This document shows positions 1 to 8,783 of a stretch of DNA of 64,000 nt, one piece after another. The notes below the pieces were generated by a model. It saw only the letters and a program-made list of their open reading frames with translations. It had not been told where the DNA came from and did no database searches. The translations under genes and the position numbers were made by a program. The DNA is from Paenibacillus sp. USDA918EY (GTDB lineage: Bacteria > Bacillota > Bacilli > Paenibacillales > Paenibacillaceae). The stretch is from contig NZ_WTWY01000005.1 of the NCBI RefSeq assembly GCF_009870825.1, positions 1-64,000 on the forward strand, in the 5' to 3' direction. Position 1 is the first letter of the stretch, and every line of letters begins with the position of its first letter.

Positions 1-117
1 TGCCCAACAAGTTGCCTAATGATTATAACCTGTCTAACTTTATGGGGTCACTTCAATACAAGGTGGTTTTCTTTTGTTGATCGACAACGATCAAGAGCAG
101 CAGAGAGGGATGAACGA

Positions 118-1635
118 ATGAAGAAATCTTTGAAAGTGATGTTAACCGTGCAGACCGCGATAACCTTAGGGATAGGCGGTTTATTTGCGCCAGAGCTGCA
201 TGCGGATCGTCTTACGGCCAAGGTCCCTTTTGCGGACATGAAATCGCATTGGTCGGCTGACAGCGTTGCTTGGGCGCTCAGCAAAAACATCGTACGCGGC
301 TATGAAGACGGCACGTTCAAACCGAATCAACCGGTAACGGAGGCCGAGTTTTTGTCCATGCTCATACATAGCTGCAGACCGGATGTCGCGAACGGTACTC
401 CCAGATGGGCAGAGCCTTATTACATGCTTGCCGAATCCCTGAATTATCCCGTAAGCTCTTCAGACATCAAAGCACAAAACCAGCCGATTACGCGTCTCCG
501 TGTGGCGGAGCTGATCGCCTCGGCGGAAGGGATGAATTATGAAGGCGATGATGCCATCCGGTTTATGTACGGCAAGGGTCTAGCCAAAGGCGAGGGCGGT
601 CAGCCGACCATCACCAGCTTTAACGGTTCCAAGACGCTGACGCGTGCCGAGGCGGTTCAGTTTATCAAAAACTTGTCGGATCACGGATCAGGTGAAATGC
701 ACGCAAGACCGGCAACAAGTTCGGACACGAGCAAGCTGCCGGACATTCCGTTCGGAAATGAAAAGGTCGCAATTGAAACAGGAAAAACTCAAAATCAAAA
801 TACAATGATCCCCGTATTAAAGCTGGATGACAAACCCATTGCTTTTAAAACAAAGCCGGTTGTTCAGAACGGAATCGTCTATTTTCCGATTGAAGAAGTA
901 TGCGCTGCATTTGGAATAAGTTATCAAGAAAATGCCGACGGCAGCGTGACGACGACAAACGGAATCGAAACGAATACGTTCAGAAGCGGCGAAGTCGATT
1001 CCTTTATCCATAATAATCCGAAAAATCCGGTTTTAGGGTCCGAAGAGATTCCGCTCGACGGGCAAAACCCGATGAAAAAAATCAACGGCGTCTTTATGAT
1101 ACCGGCGGAGTCTACAGAAAATCTTTGGTTTGCCGTAAATAAGGATGCGAAAAAATATGCCGACATGATGGTTATTGCCAACGGGCAAGAGGATCAAAGC
1201 GAATTGAAGTTTTATACCTACAAGCAAAACGTTCTCACATCCTCGGAAAACATGGATGGCACAAACAAGCGTCCGGGCGGTGACGGCGGGTTTGAAGGCG
1301 AAGGTAAAGTAAACAAAAGCATATGGGTGAAAGAGTATACTGAGCCAAGCTTGGGGACAAACGTGTACGCCACCTGGAGATGGAGTTCCAAAGACGATCT
1401 TTTTTACAAATTTAAAGAGGTCAAATTTACCGGGTCGATCGTAAACGGCACCGCCTTAGGCATGTTAGAGTTTAGCGGGGACATAACGTATTACAAGGAA
1501 GATGGCCGCGAAGAACAGCTCAAACCCGCGGAATTGCAAGACATAAAGCTGCCTTACAAAAACGGGGACATCCTAATGACATGGAACGACCTGCTGAAGT
1601 TGTTTTCAAAACATGACATTATTCTGCCCGATTAA
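118..1635 (+). CDS. S-layer homology (SLH) domain surface protein
   Basis: Predicted secreted cell-surface protein of 505 residues. The ATG at 118 is preferred over the upstream in-frame start because it follows AGAGAGGGATG and opens a classic signal peptide (MKKSLKVMLTVQTAI..., Ala-rich cleavage near residue 30). SLH repeats follow: one beginning FADMKSHWS and containing IVRGYEDGTFKPNQPVTEAE, then a weaker one ending in TLTRAEAVQFI. SLH domains bind pyruvylated wall polymer. The middle (KLDDKPIAF...NGIVYFPIEEV) resembles the copper-amine-oxidase N-terminal-like domain common in Paenibacillus surface proteins. The C-terminal part is not recognised. It is monocistronic, ending at a strong terminator. 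Confidence 0.85.
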   Translation: MKKSLKVMLTVQTAITLGIGGLFAPELHADRLTAKVPFADMKSHWSADSVAWALSKNIVRGYEDGTFKPNQPVTEAEFLSMLIHSCRPDVANGTPRWAEPYYMLAESLNYPVSSSDIKAQNQPITRLRVAELIASAEGMNYEGDDAIRFMYGKGLAKGEGGQPTITSFNGSKTLTRAEAVQFIKNLSDHGSGEMHARPATSSDTSKLPDIPFGNEKVAIETGKTQNQNTMIPVLKLDDKPIAFKTKPVVQNGIVYFPIEEVCAAFGISYQENADGSVTTTNGIETNTFRSGEVDSFIHNNPKNPVLGSEEIPLDGQNPMKKINGVFMIPAESTENLWFAVNKDAKKYADMMVIANGQEDQSELKFYTYKQNVLTSSENMDGTNKRPGGDGGFEGEGKVNKSIWVKEYTEPSLGTNVYATWRWSSKDDLFYKFKEVKFTGSIVNGTALGMLEFSGDITYYKEDGREEQLKPAELQDIKLPYKNGDILMTWNDLLKLFSKHDIILPD

Positions 1636-1649
1636 TGGTTTACTGCATG

Positions 1650-1675
1650 AAAAAGCCGCATCGTTGCGGCTTTTT
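1650..1675 (+). terminator. Rho-independent terminator of the SLH gene
   Basis: The perfect hairpin AAAAAGCCGCA/TGCGGCTTTTT lies 15 bases after the stop codon and ends in a T run. Nearly the same hairpin recurs at 42959-42985 and 49754-49780. Confidence 0.85.
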
Positions 1676-1785
1676 GAGCATTTGTCACGGGGGCAGGGGT
1701 CGAAGTTCAATTTTTTAGGATACGATTTACTGTTTATGATTAGAGGATTGATGTAAATTGAAGCGTCATTATGTTTTTATTGTTT

Positions 1786-1835
1786 TAATACAATATTTCT
1801 GTACATATACGTGATTTATTGTTTATAATATTGTA
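1786..1835. promoter_or_regulatory. Candidate autoregulatory operator of the ArsR-type regulator
   Basis: TACAATATT at 1789-1797 and its exact reverse complement AATATTGTA at 1827-1835 form a widely spaced inverted pair (38 bases centre to centre) just upstream of the regulator gene. The longer form TAATACAATATT (1786-1797) recurs once, at 2857-2868, immediately in front of the solute-binding-protein promoter. A motif shared by exactly these two promoter regions suggests an operator for the ArsR-like protein between them. This is inference. Confidence 0.5.
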
Positions 1836-1867
1836 AAAAAATCAATTCACAGGAAGGTGACATCCCG

Positions 1868-2791
1868 TTGCTTGAAGTTTCCATAAATGATTCCGAGCGA
1901 TTGGTTAAGGTAGCGCATGCACTCGGCACGCATACAAGGGTCAATATCATCAAATTGCTGTTGGACAAACCCAATCTCAATATTCTTGAAATTGCCGAAA
2001 AGCTGGATATCCCCGTTTCCACTGCCGCCAACAATGTCAAAGTACTGGAAGAGGCCGAATTGATTGTAACAGAACTTCAACCGGCAACTCGAGGGGCTAT
2101 GAAAGTGTGCAGCCGGAATTTTGACGACGTTCGTCTCATTTTGAATCCGGGTGCTTATGATCCAAATACAACCAAAGTCGTAGAGATGGAAATGCCGATC
2201 GGACATTTCAGCAACTTTGACATTGTGCCGACTTGCGGCATGGCAAACACGTCAGGCATGGTATTTCAAGAGGATGAGCCCGTCAATTTCTATCTTCCGG
2301 AGAGCAGGACGGCTGAAATCATCTGGTTTCGGAAAGGATGGATTGAATATCGTTTCCCAAAAAAGCTGCCTGCGGGAGCGCAAATCCACACGCTCGAATT
2401 CTCCCTGGAACTTTGCTCGGAAGCTCCGAACTATAATAATGATTGGCCTTCGGAAATTACAATATGGGTGAACGAGGTTGAGGTTGGCTCGTGGATATCG
2501 CCGGGGGATTTTGGCGACCATCGAGGCAGGCTGAACCCGTCGTGGTGGTATGACAACAGCACGCAACACGGTTTGCTGAAGAGCTGGTCGATTGACCTGA
2601 CGAAGAGTATGATCGACAAGGAGAAATGCTCCGATATTTCGCTTCATGATCTCCGGTTGGGTGAAAAGCCGTATATTACGCTCAGGATCGGAATTAAACC
2701 GGATGCGAAGCACCAGGGCGGAATAAACTTGTTCGGCAGAGGGTTCGGCGATTATGAGCAGGGAATTATGATGAGAATGGAATATAACTAA
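1868..2791 (+). CDS. ArsR-family transcriptional regulator with long C-terminal domain
   Basis: 307 residues from a TTG start, chosen because AGGAAGGTGA ends 7 bases upstream and no earlier start has a better site. Residues 8-90 form an ArsR-type winged helix (AHALGTHTRVNIIKLL...ILEIAEKLDIPVSTAANNVKVLEEAELI). The remaining ~210 residues are a beta-rich domain unlike classical metal-sensing ArsR proteins (about 100 residues); regulators of this long form occur beside sugar ABC transporters in Paenibacillus. No metal-binding CxC motif is seen. Its position before a binding protein, permeases and glycosidases suggests it controls that operon, probably sensing a sugar; the ligand is unknown. Confidence 0.75.
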   Translation: MLEVSINDSERLVKVAHALGTHTRVNIIKLLLDKPNLNILEIAEKLDIPVSTAANNVKVLEEAELIVTELQPATRGAMKVCSRNFDDVRLILNPGAYDPNTTKVVEMEMPIGHFSNFDIVPTCGMANTSGMVFQEDEPVNFYLPESRTAEIIWFRKGWIEYRFPKKLPAGAQIHTLEFSLELCSEAPNYNNDWPSEITIWVNEVEVGSWISPGDFGDHRGRLNPSWWYDNSTQHGLLKSWSIDLTKSMIDKEKCSDISLHDLRLGEKPYITLRIGIKPDAKHQGGINLFGRGFGDYEQGIMMRMEYN

Positions 2792-2854
2792 AGCGATACC
2801 TATTAAGTTCCAGATGTTTTGTGACAACAAAGCAATCTGGTCTTTTTTTTGCTT

Positions 2855-2911
2855 AATAATACAATATTATTGAAAGAAAGCGTTGACAATTCGTGTTTTT
2901 CTACTTATTAT
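2855..2911 (+). promoter_or_regulatory. Operator plus sigma-A promoter of the sugar-uptake operon
   Basis: A promoter with TTGACA (2883-2888), a 17-base spacer and TATTAT (2906-2911) precedes the solute-binding protein gene. Directly upstream is a perfect 7+7 inverted repeat, AATAATA-CAA-TATTATT (2855-2871), that contains the TAATACAATATT motif also found before the ArsR-like gene. Position and palindromy fit a regulator site next to the -35 box. The transcript would have a leader of about 110 bases. Confidence 0.65.
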
Positions 2912-3026
2912 CTTGTTAATAAATGAAATAATTGAAATAAAACAATTTAGTTGTAAGCTTTTTAGATGCAACATGTTCTTCAATTATTTTGTTTATTTCG
3001 ACTTTATCAAAGGGGGAAGAGGGTTT

Positions 3027-4415
3027 ATGTTTCGGAAATGGAAATGGTTTAGTCTTTCGTTAACTTTGGTACTCAGCTTCGTGTTGGTGCTCTCCGGTTG
3101 TAACTCCGGCAATAACAAAAGTGAAGACAACTCGGCAGATTCTAAAACGCAAAATAAAACAGAAGAAGCAACAGATGCCACTCCTGACAAAGATGCAAAA
3201 TCTGAAATCGAATTTATGGGGTGGGGCGGAGATTCCGAGAAAGCCGTTTTTGAGAAACTGATCGCATCCTATATGAAGAAGTATCCGAATAAAAAGGTGA
3301 AATATACCGTCGTTCCTCCTGCGGAATATTATCAGAAGCTTGATACCTTGATTGCAGCCAAGAAAACCCCGGACGTATTTTATGCCGGCGGAGCTCACTT
3401 TAACAAGCTTGTCTCCAGCGGAGTGCTGCTGAACCTGGAATCCTATCTGAAATCCAGCGAGTTGGTGGATACGAATAACGTTTGGAAACAAGGGCTTGAC
3501 CGTTATCGGTATGACGGTACGAAGGTGGGCGCCGGAGATTTGTACGGGTTGCCGAAAGACGTGGGTCCATGGGCGCTTGCCTACAACAAGGATCTGTTCG
3601 ACAAGGCCGGATTGCCATATCCGAGCGCAAAAGCCGGCGAATACACTTGGGATCAGATGATCGCCGATGCCAAAAAATTGACTACGACCAATGCACGCGG
3701 AAAAATCGATACCTTTGGCGTGGCCGCCTATTCGCTTGAATCGGCGGTATGGGCGAATGGCGGGGATTGGGTTGATCCGTCCACGGGCAAAATTACGATT
3801 GATACGCCGGAGTTTGCCGAAGCGATGCAGTTCGTGGCCGATTTGAGTCTGGTCCACAAGGTCAGCCCGTCTCCGGATGACGAGAAGGCGCAGAATGGTT
3901 ATACCCGCTTCGTTGCCGGCAAAGTGGCGATGTTCCCGATGGGGCCATGGGACCAGCCGGGTTTCTGGGATTTGCCGTTCCAATGGGATATCGCGGCATG
4001 GCCGGCAAGCCCTAAAACAGGAAAAACGGCGACGTGGCTCGGCTCCCTTGGATTCGTGGTTTCGAAAAATACCAAATATCCGGAAGATTCATTCGCGCTT
4101 GCCTCTTACCTGAGTCTCGACAGAGATTCCCAAAAAGAAAACTATGTTCTGGGGCAGGCCGTACCGAACTTGATCGATATGGCGAAGGGCGAATTCATGG
4201 CCATGGATAAGGCGCCGAAATCACGCCAGGTATTCATCGACATTATTGAAGATTACGGCCGGCCGCCGATTGAAGTATCCTCGAAGAACACCAAATGGCT
4301 GGACACGTTCTGGCAGGATGCGAGTCAGGTATGGACCGGTCAAAAAACGGCGGCGGAGTTTGTAAAAGCAGAGCAGCCTAAGCTGCAAAAGCTGTACGAC
4401 GAGAACAACAAGTAA
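3027..4415 (+). CDS. ABC transporter sugar-binding lipoprotein (family 1)
   Basis: Extracellular solute-binding lipoprotein of 462 residues. The ATG at 3027 follows AAAGGGGGAAGAGG and starts a lipoprotein signal peptide with lipobox VLSGC; an upstream in-frame start would prepend unrelated sequence. A low-complexity Asn/Asp/Lys linker leads to the mature domain (IEFMGWGGDSEKAVFEKLI..., GLPKDVGPWALAYNKDLFDKAG, PMGPWDQPGFW), typical of family-1 sugar-binding proteins. It is the first gene of an operon with two MalF/MalG-type permeases. No ATP-binding subunit is present; in Bacillota a shared MsmX-like ATPase usually serves such systems. The neighbouring GH43/GH2 enzymes suggest arabino- or galacto-oligosaccharides as substrate. 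Confidence 0.85.
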   Translation: MFRKWKWFSLSLTLVLSFVLVLSGCNSGNNKSEDNSADSKTQNKTEEATDATPDKDAKSEIEFMGWGGDSEKAVFEKLIASYMKKYPNKKVKYTVVPPAEYYQKLDTLIAAKKTPDVFYAGGAHFNKLVSSGVLLNLESYLKSSELVDTNNVWKQGLDRYRYDGTKVGAGDLYGLPKDVGPWALAYNKDLFDKAGLPYPSAKAGEYTWDQMIADAKKLTTTNARGKIDTFGVAAYSLESAVWANGGDWVDPSTGKITIDTPEFAEAMQFVADLSLVHKVSPSPDDEKAQNGYTRFVAGKVAMFPMGPWDQPGFWDLPFQWDIAAWPASPKTGKTATWLGSLGFVVSKNTKYPEDSFALASYLSLDRDSQKENYVLGQAVPNLIDMAKGEFMAMDKAPKSRQVFIDIIEDYGRPPIEVSSKNTKWLDTFWQDASQVWTGQKTAAEFVKAEQPKLQKLYDENNK

Positions 4416-4440
4416 AGGACTGCTAATGCTGAGGCGGAGG

Positions 4441-4484
4441 AGCGAAAACGACGAGAGCTCGGTTTGCGGCGTTTTCGCTTTTTC
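4441..4484 (+). terminator. Intercistronic hairpin, partial terminator
   Basis: AGCGAAAACG (4441-4450) and CGTTTTCGCT (4470-4479) form a perfect 10-base-pair stem followed by a short T run, between the binding-protein gene and the first permease. Such hairpins commonly raise binding-protein mRNA over permease mRNA by partial termination or 3' protection. Confidence 0.7.
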
Positions 4485-4512
4485 CGTTTGCAGTATAGGG
4501 AGGAAAATGTGA

Positions 4513-5406
4513 ATGAAGAACAAAACCCCGGGATATCGGCGTAAAGAAATCATTTGGTCTCTGCTTTTTATTGCCCCGCCAATATTGGGCTTCCTGATTT
4601 TCAGCTTGACGCCGCTGGTCACTTCGTTCGGATTAAGCTTCATGTCATGGGATATGTTCACGCCCGCCAAATTCACGGGCGTGGAAAATTTCCGGTATAT
4701 GTTCGCGGACGAGAAGTTTTACAAGTCTCTTTTTAACACGGTTTTCCTGCTTCTTGGGGTTCCGCTTGGCATGATCATTTCCCTGGTGCTGGCCATCCTG
4801 ATGAACCGGCAGCTAAAAGGGATCTCGATTTTTCGCACCATTTACTACATTCCGGTCATTTCACCGATCATTGCAATTTCATTGCTCTGGCAATGGCTCC
4901 TCAATTACGACTACGGGATTATCAATGAATTTATTTGGGACGTTTTCGGAATTCAAGGGCCTAACTGGCTTGGCGATCCCAACTGGGTAAAACCGTCGTT
5001 TATTATTATGGGACTTTGGGGCGGAGTCGGCGGAAACATGGTTCTCTATCTGGCCGGTTTACAGGGGATATCGTCCAGTTATTACGAAGCGGCTCAGGTG
5101 GATGGAGCTTCACGTTGGCACCAATTTAAGCATATCACCCTTCCGCTGTTGTCGCCGATTCATTTTTATGTGGTTGTGATGGGGGTTATCGGTACTTTCC
5201 AATCCTTTAGCCAAATGTACATTCTGGCGGCCGACGGCGGACCGGAGTACAGCGGGGCGACGATTGTATATTACATCTTCCAGGAGGCCTTCAAGTATTT
5301 CAATATGGGATACGCAAGTGCAGTGGCATGGGTTCTGGGGATTTTGATTTTTATCCTGACCCTTTTCCAGTTCCGCATCTCCAAGCGCTGGGTCTACCAG
5401 GATTAA
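4513..5406 (+). CDS. Sugar ABC transporter permease, MalF type
   Basis: 297-residue integral membrane permease with about six hydrophobic segments, starting at an ATG after AGGGAGGAAAATG. The cytoplasmic EAA loop that docks the ATPase is clear near residue 195 (EAAQVDGASRW..F..ITLP). N-terminal WSLLFIAPPILGFLIFSLTPLV is typical of the first permease of CUT1 systems. It pairs with the next gene and imports the ligand captured by the upstream lipoprotein. Confidence 0.88.
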   Translation: MKNKTPGYRRKEIIWSLLFIAPPILGFLIFSLTPLVTSFGLSFMSWDMFTPAKFTGVENFRYMFADEKFYKSLFNTVFLLLGVPLGMIISLVLAILMNRQLKGISIFRTIYYIPVISPIIAISLLWQWLLNYDYGIINEFIWDVFGIQGPNWLGDPNWVKPSFIIMGLWGGVGGNMVLYLAGLQGISSSYYEAAQVDGASRWHQFKHITLPLLSPIHFYVVVMGVIGTFQSFSQMYILAADGGPEYSGATIVYYIFQEAFKYFNMGYASAVAWVLGILIFILTLFQFRISKRWVYQD

Positions 5407-5436
5407 GCTCACGCAGGAATAGGAGGATTGAAAAGT

Positions 5437-6276
5437 ATGGTAAAACAACGCCGTTTGATCAATTTGATCGTCTATATCGTGCTGATCGCAGGGTCATTTA
5501 TTATGCTTGGCCCGCTGGCATGGACGCTTTCCACGTCCTTAAAGAACCAAAAGCATGTTTTTGATATTCCGCCTCAGTGGATTCCGAATCCGATTACCTG
5601 GCTGAATTACGAGGATGTGTGGACCAAAGCGCCTCTGCTGTACGGTTTTATGAATAGCGCTATCGTCGTCGTGTCCGTTTTGTCCGTCGGTTTATTTGTT
5701 GCGGCCATGGCGGCATACTCGTTTTCCAAGTTTGACTTTCCATTCAAAGAAGGCATTTTCCTTGCCCTGTTGGGAACGATGATGATCCCTTATTCTGTCG
5801 TCATGATTCCCCAATATATCGGGTTTTCGGAACTCGGATGGGTTGATACGCTGCTGCCGTTAATCGTTCCGGGCATGTTCGGAAATATCGTAACGATCTT
5901 TTTCTTCCGTCAATTTATGCAGGGTTCCATTCCGAACGACCTGATTGATGCGGCAAAAATCGACGGTTGCGGGTATTTCCGTACGTTTACGACCGTGGCG
6001 CTTCCCATCGTGAAGCCCGCGATCGCAGCCCAGGCCGCGCTTGGCTTCATGGGAATTTGGAACGACTTCTTAGGACCGCTTATTTATCTGCACACACCGG
6101 AACGGCAAACCATTCAGGTGTTGATTGCAAGCATGCAATCCAATTATATCTCCACCTCCAATTATCCGTCGCTGATGGCCGCTTCGATCATTGCGCTTTT
6201 GCCGGTCGTTATCGTCTTTTTCTTTGCCCAACGGTACTTTATTGAATCTCTTGCCATCACGGGCATCAAAGGCTAA
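5437..6276 (+). CDS. Sugar ABC transporter permease, MalG type
   Basis: 279-residue permease, second half of the CUT1 transporter. The ATG at 5437 is preferred to an in-frame TTG at 5428 because AGGAGG (5421-5426) lies 10 bases before the ATG but only one base before the TTG. The EAA-type loop appears near residue 168 (NDLIDAAKIDGCGYFRTF). About six membrane spans, with the MalG-like C-terminus FFFAQRYFIESLAITGIKG. The following GH43 gene starts 3 bases after its stop, so translation is probably coupled. Confidence 0.88.
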   Translation: MVKQRRLINLIVYIVLIAGSFIMLGPLAWTLSTSLKNQKHVFDIPPQWIPNPITWLNYEDVWTKAPLLYGFMNSAIVVVSVLSVGLFVAAMAAYSFSKFDFPFKEGIFLALLGTMMIPYSVVMIPQYIGFSELGWVDTLLPLIVPGMFGNIVTIFFFRQFMQGSIPNDLIDAAKIDGCGYFRTFTTVALPIVKPAIAAQAALGFMGIWNDFLGPLIYLHTPERQTIQVLIASMQSNYISTSNYPSLMAASIIALLPVVIVFFFAQRYFIESLAITGIKG

Positions 6277-6279
6277 CCC

Positions 6280-8721
6280 ATGAAGCAAAACGGCAAGGTA
6301 TGGGGGCTGATCGGGGTTTCGCTGGCAACGGCCGTCGCTGCGGTGGCGGCAACGGTCTTTGTTTTAAAAAATAACAACGGGAACGAGCAGACATCCGGGG
6401 GAGAGATTGCAATGAAACAAACCTACCAAAATCCGATGAAACTGGATCAGGAGTGGGAGGACTACGGCATAGGCGATCCCTATGTACTGAGATTCAACGG
6501 GAAGTATTACTTGTATTGCAGCACGAAAGATTGGCGGGTCGGAATCAAGGCGTGGAGCTCAGAGGACCTGATCCATTGGCAATATGAGGGGCTGGTAACG
6601 GAAGATCCCCTGACGGAGGGAGCCTACGCGCCGGAGGTCGTTTATTGGAACGGATCCTTTTATATGTACACTTCTCCCGGCGGCAAGGGGCATTATGTGC
6701 TGAGAAGCGACAGTCCGACGGGGCCGTTTAAGGTGGAAACCGATAATTTGGGATTAAGCATCGACGGATCCGTGTTTATTGATGATGATGCAAAATGGTA
6801 TTTTACGCACGCTGCACCGGGTGGAATCATGGCAAGCCTTATGGAGGATCCTTACACGATGGGCCCCGAAGACAAGCTGAATACGTCGTTAGGGCATTGG
6901 ACCGAAGGGTCGATGATCATCAAGCGTCAAGGCCGTTATTTTATAACCTATACAGGCAACCATGTCTTTAGCCGCGGATACCGCGTCAATTATGCGGTTG
7001 CTCACGACTCGCCAAACGGCATCTATACGATACCGGAAAATAACCCGATCCTCATATCGACCAAAGAGGACTTTAACGGCTTAGGGCACAGTTCGACCGT
7101 GATGGGGCCGGATATGGACTCCTATTATATCGTGTACCACAATCTGGCCGGCAGGTCGGCTGAAGGCCCGCCGGTTCGGATGATGAACATGGATCGGCTG
7201 CTTTTTAACGGGGATAAGATGTCCGTTGCCGGCCCGACGCATGGGATGCCGGTCCAAGCGCCCGCCCGGCCCGCCTTTTATGATTATTTGACGGGGTTGC
7301 CTGGTGAAGAACATTGGCAGCATCAAGAAACGAAGCAAAACAAAGAGACATGGATTACCAAGGAAAGTACCGGCAGCAAGTTTACGGCTGAGTTTAATGC
7401 TGTGTTCTCCGAACGGGAGGATCAGAAAGCTTCGGATTCCCGCGCGTTTGAGACGCTGTTTTCATATCAAGATGCAGACCGTTTCCGCGGAATTCGTGTG
7501 GATATGCATTCAAAAACGTTATCTTTATTTGAAATGGAGCAGGGAAAGGAACGGGTCGTCCAAACCGGGGATTTGCCCAAAGGAATGGACTTGACCAAAC
7601 ATCATACCTTGCGGACGGAATCGGATCAAGAAGGGACTTTGGTCTATTGGGATGGACTGCTCCTGCTGAGCGATAAGCAAATGAAAGGGGTCGCCGGTGC
7701 GATCGGTTACCGCTGGTCAACGGCTCTGAACCCGACTTTGGGCTATACGGCTTTTTCGAACGAATCGGGCGGCAGCAGCGATCATAAGGTTCTTCACCCC
7801 CTTCCGGGAACGATGGAGGCCATTCACTGCATAACAGGCGAGGACGACGGCCGGGCATTTTCCGTAAATGACGGGGATACGCCGGATGGAAGCTACTCGG
7901 TAACCCTCCTGAAAAATGACTCGGAGTTGACCTTTCCGGTTTATGTCAAGGAAGAAGGGACTTATCTGATCTCCGCTATGGCGGCAAAGGATAGCGCGGG
8001 AGGCAAGCTGACCGTTCATGCGGGAGGCAAGCGCAAAGAGATACCGTTAAAGGCAGAAGACTTCTCGAATGAGTCGGAATGGTCAAAGATCCCGTTGGCT
8101 TCGTTCCATCTCGGCAAAGGGCCCCAATGGATTTCCCTGTCGAAAGAGAAGGGAGAAGTATCCATCCGGTACATCGAAGCCGATAAAACAGTCCCTGCGC
8201 CATCCCGGCAAACCGTCGAATTCACGGATCAATTCGGGAGTTGGGATGTGAGCGGCAAACAAATAACGCTTCAATCGGAAGCCCGGGAAGGCAAGTTGTT
8301 CGGCGGAGATTCGGACTGGAGCGATTACGAGGTGAACCTTCAATTGACCCCCACGGGCGAGGCGCCTTCGAAAGTTGCTTTGTTATTCAGAACAGCCAAT
8401 GAATCCGATTTTAAGGATCAGGTAAACGATTCTTTTATGGGGTATGAACTCTCCTTCAATAATGGGTTCATGAGGCTGAACCGGGTCAATTACGAGGTGA
8501 ACGAAGAGAAGGCGTCGGAGCTCCTGGAGCTTGAAAACAACAAGGCCGTAAACATCCGGGTAAGGCTCGAAGGTGCTGCTATCAGCGTATTTATCGGCGA
8601 CTCGAAAAAGCCTTTGTTAACCTGGACCGATCCGAATGCTTTTCTGACAGGACGTGTTGGATTACGCACGGCATCGCAGGACTGGTTATTTTCACCGGTC
8701 ACTGTTACGCCTATCAAATAG
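6280..8721 (+). CDS. GH43 glycosidase with N-terminal membrane anchor
   Basis: 813 residues. An N-terminal hydrophobic segment (residues 8-29, no lipobox Cys) would anchor or export the enzyme. A five-bladed GH43 catalytic domain follows, with the expected acids visible: Asp in IGDPYV (base), Asp in IDGSVF, Glu in WTEGSMI (acid). The region after residue ~340 looks beta-sandwich-like, probably carbohydrate binding. GH43 enzymes are mostly arabinofuranosidases, arabinanases or xylosidases; the exact activity cannot be set here. The start at 6280 has only a weak Shine-Dalgarno. An in-frame ATG at 6412 (residue 45) follows a much stronger GGGGGAGAG, so a cytoplasmic form lacking the anchor is plausible. 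Confidence 0.85.
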   Translation: MKQNGKVWGLIGVSLATAVAAVAATVFVLKNNNGNEQTSGGEIAMKQTYQNPMKLDQEWEDYGIGDPYVLRFNGKYYLYCSTKDWRVGIKAWSSEDLIHWQYEGLVTEDPLTEGAYAPEVVYWNGSFYMYTSPGGKGHYVLRSDSPTGPFKVETDNLGLSIDGSVFIDDDAKWYFTHAAPGGIMASLMEDPYTMGPEDKLNTSLGHWTEGSMIIKRQGRYFITYTGNHVFSRGYRVNYAVAHDSPNGIYTIPENNPILISTKEDFNGLGHSSTVMGPDMDSYYIVYHNLAGRSAEGPPVRMMNMDRLLFNGDKMSVAGPTHGMPVQAPARPAFYDYLTGLPGEEHWQHQETKQNKETWITKESTGSKFTAEFNAVFSEREDQKASDSRAFETLFSYQDADRFRGIRVDMHSKTLSLFEMEQGKERVVQTGDLPKGMDLTKHHTLRTESDQEGTLVYWDGLLLLSDKQMKGVAGAIGYRWSTALNPTLGYTAFSNESGGSSDHKVLHPLPGTMEAIHCITGEDDGRAFSVNDGDTPDGSYSVTLLKNDSELTFPVYVKEEGTYLISAMAAKDSAGGKLTVHAGGKRKEIPLKAEDFSNESEWSKIPLASFHLGKGPQWISLSKEKGEVSIRYIEADKTVPAPSRQTVEFTDQFGSWDVSGKQITLQSEAREGKLFGGDSDWSDYEVNLQLTPTGEAPSKVALLFRTANESDFKDQVNDSFMGYELSFNNGFMRLNRVNYEVNEEKASELLELENNKAVNIRVRLEGAAISVFIGDSKKPLLTWTDPNAFLTGRVGLRTASQDWLFSPVTVTPIK

Positions 8722-8783
8722 ACGAAATGATACCTATATAAATACAAGCACAGAATACAGTGCAATAAAGGAGCAGGAGATTA

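Noticed and set aside
3060..3983. 307-codon minus-strand frame opposite the sugar-binding lipoprotein
   Set aside because: Antisense shadow with no ribosome site; the plus-strand lipoprotein is unambiguous.
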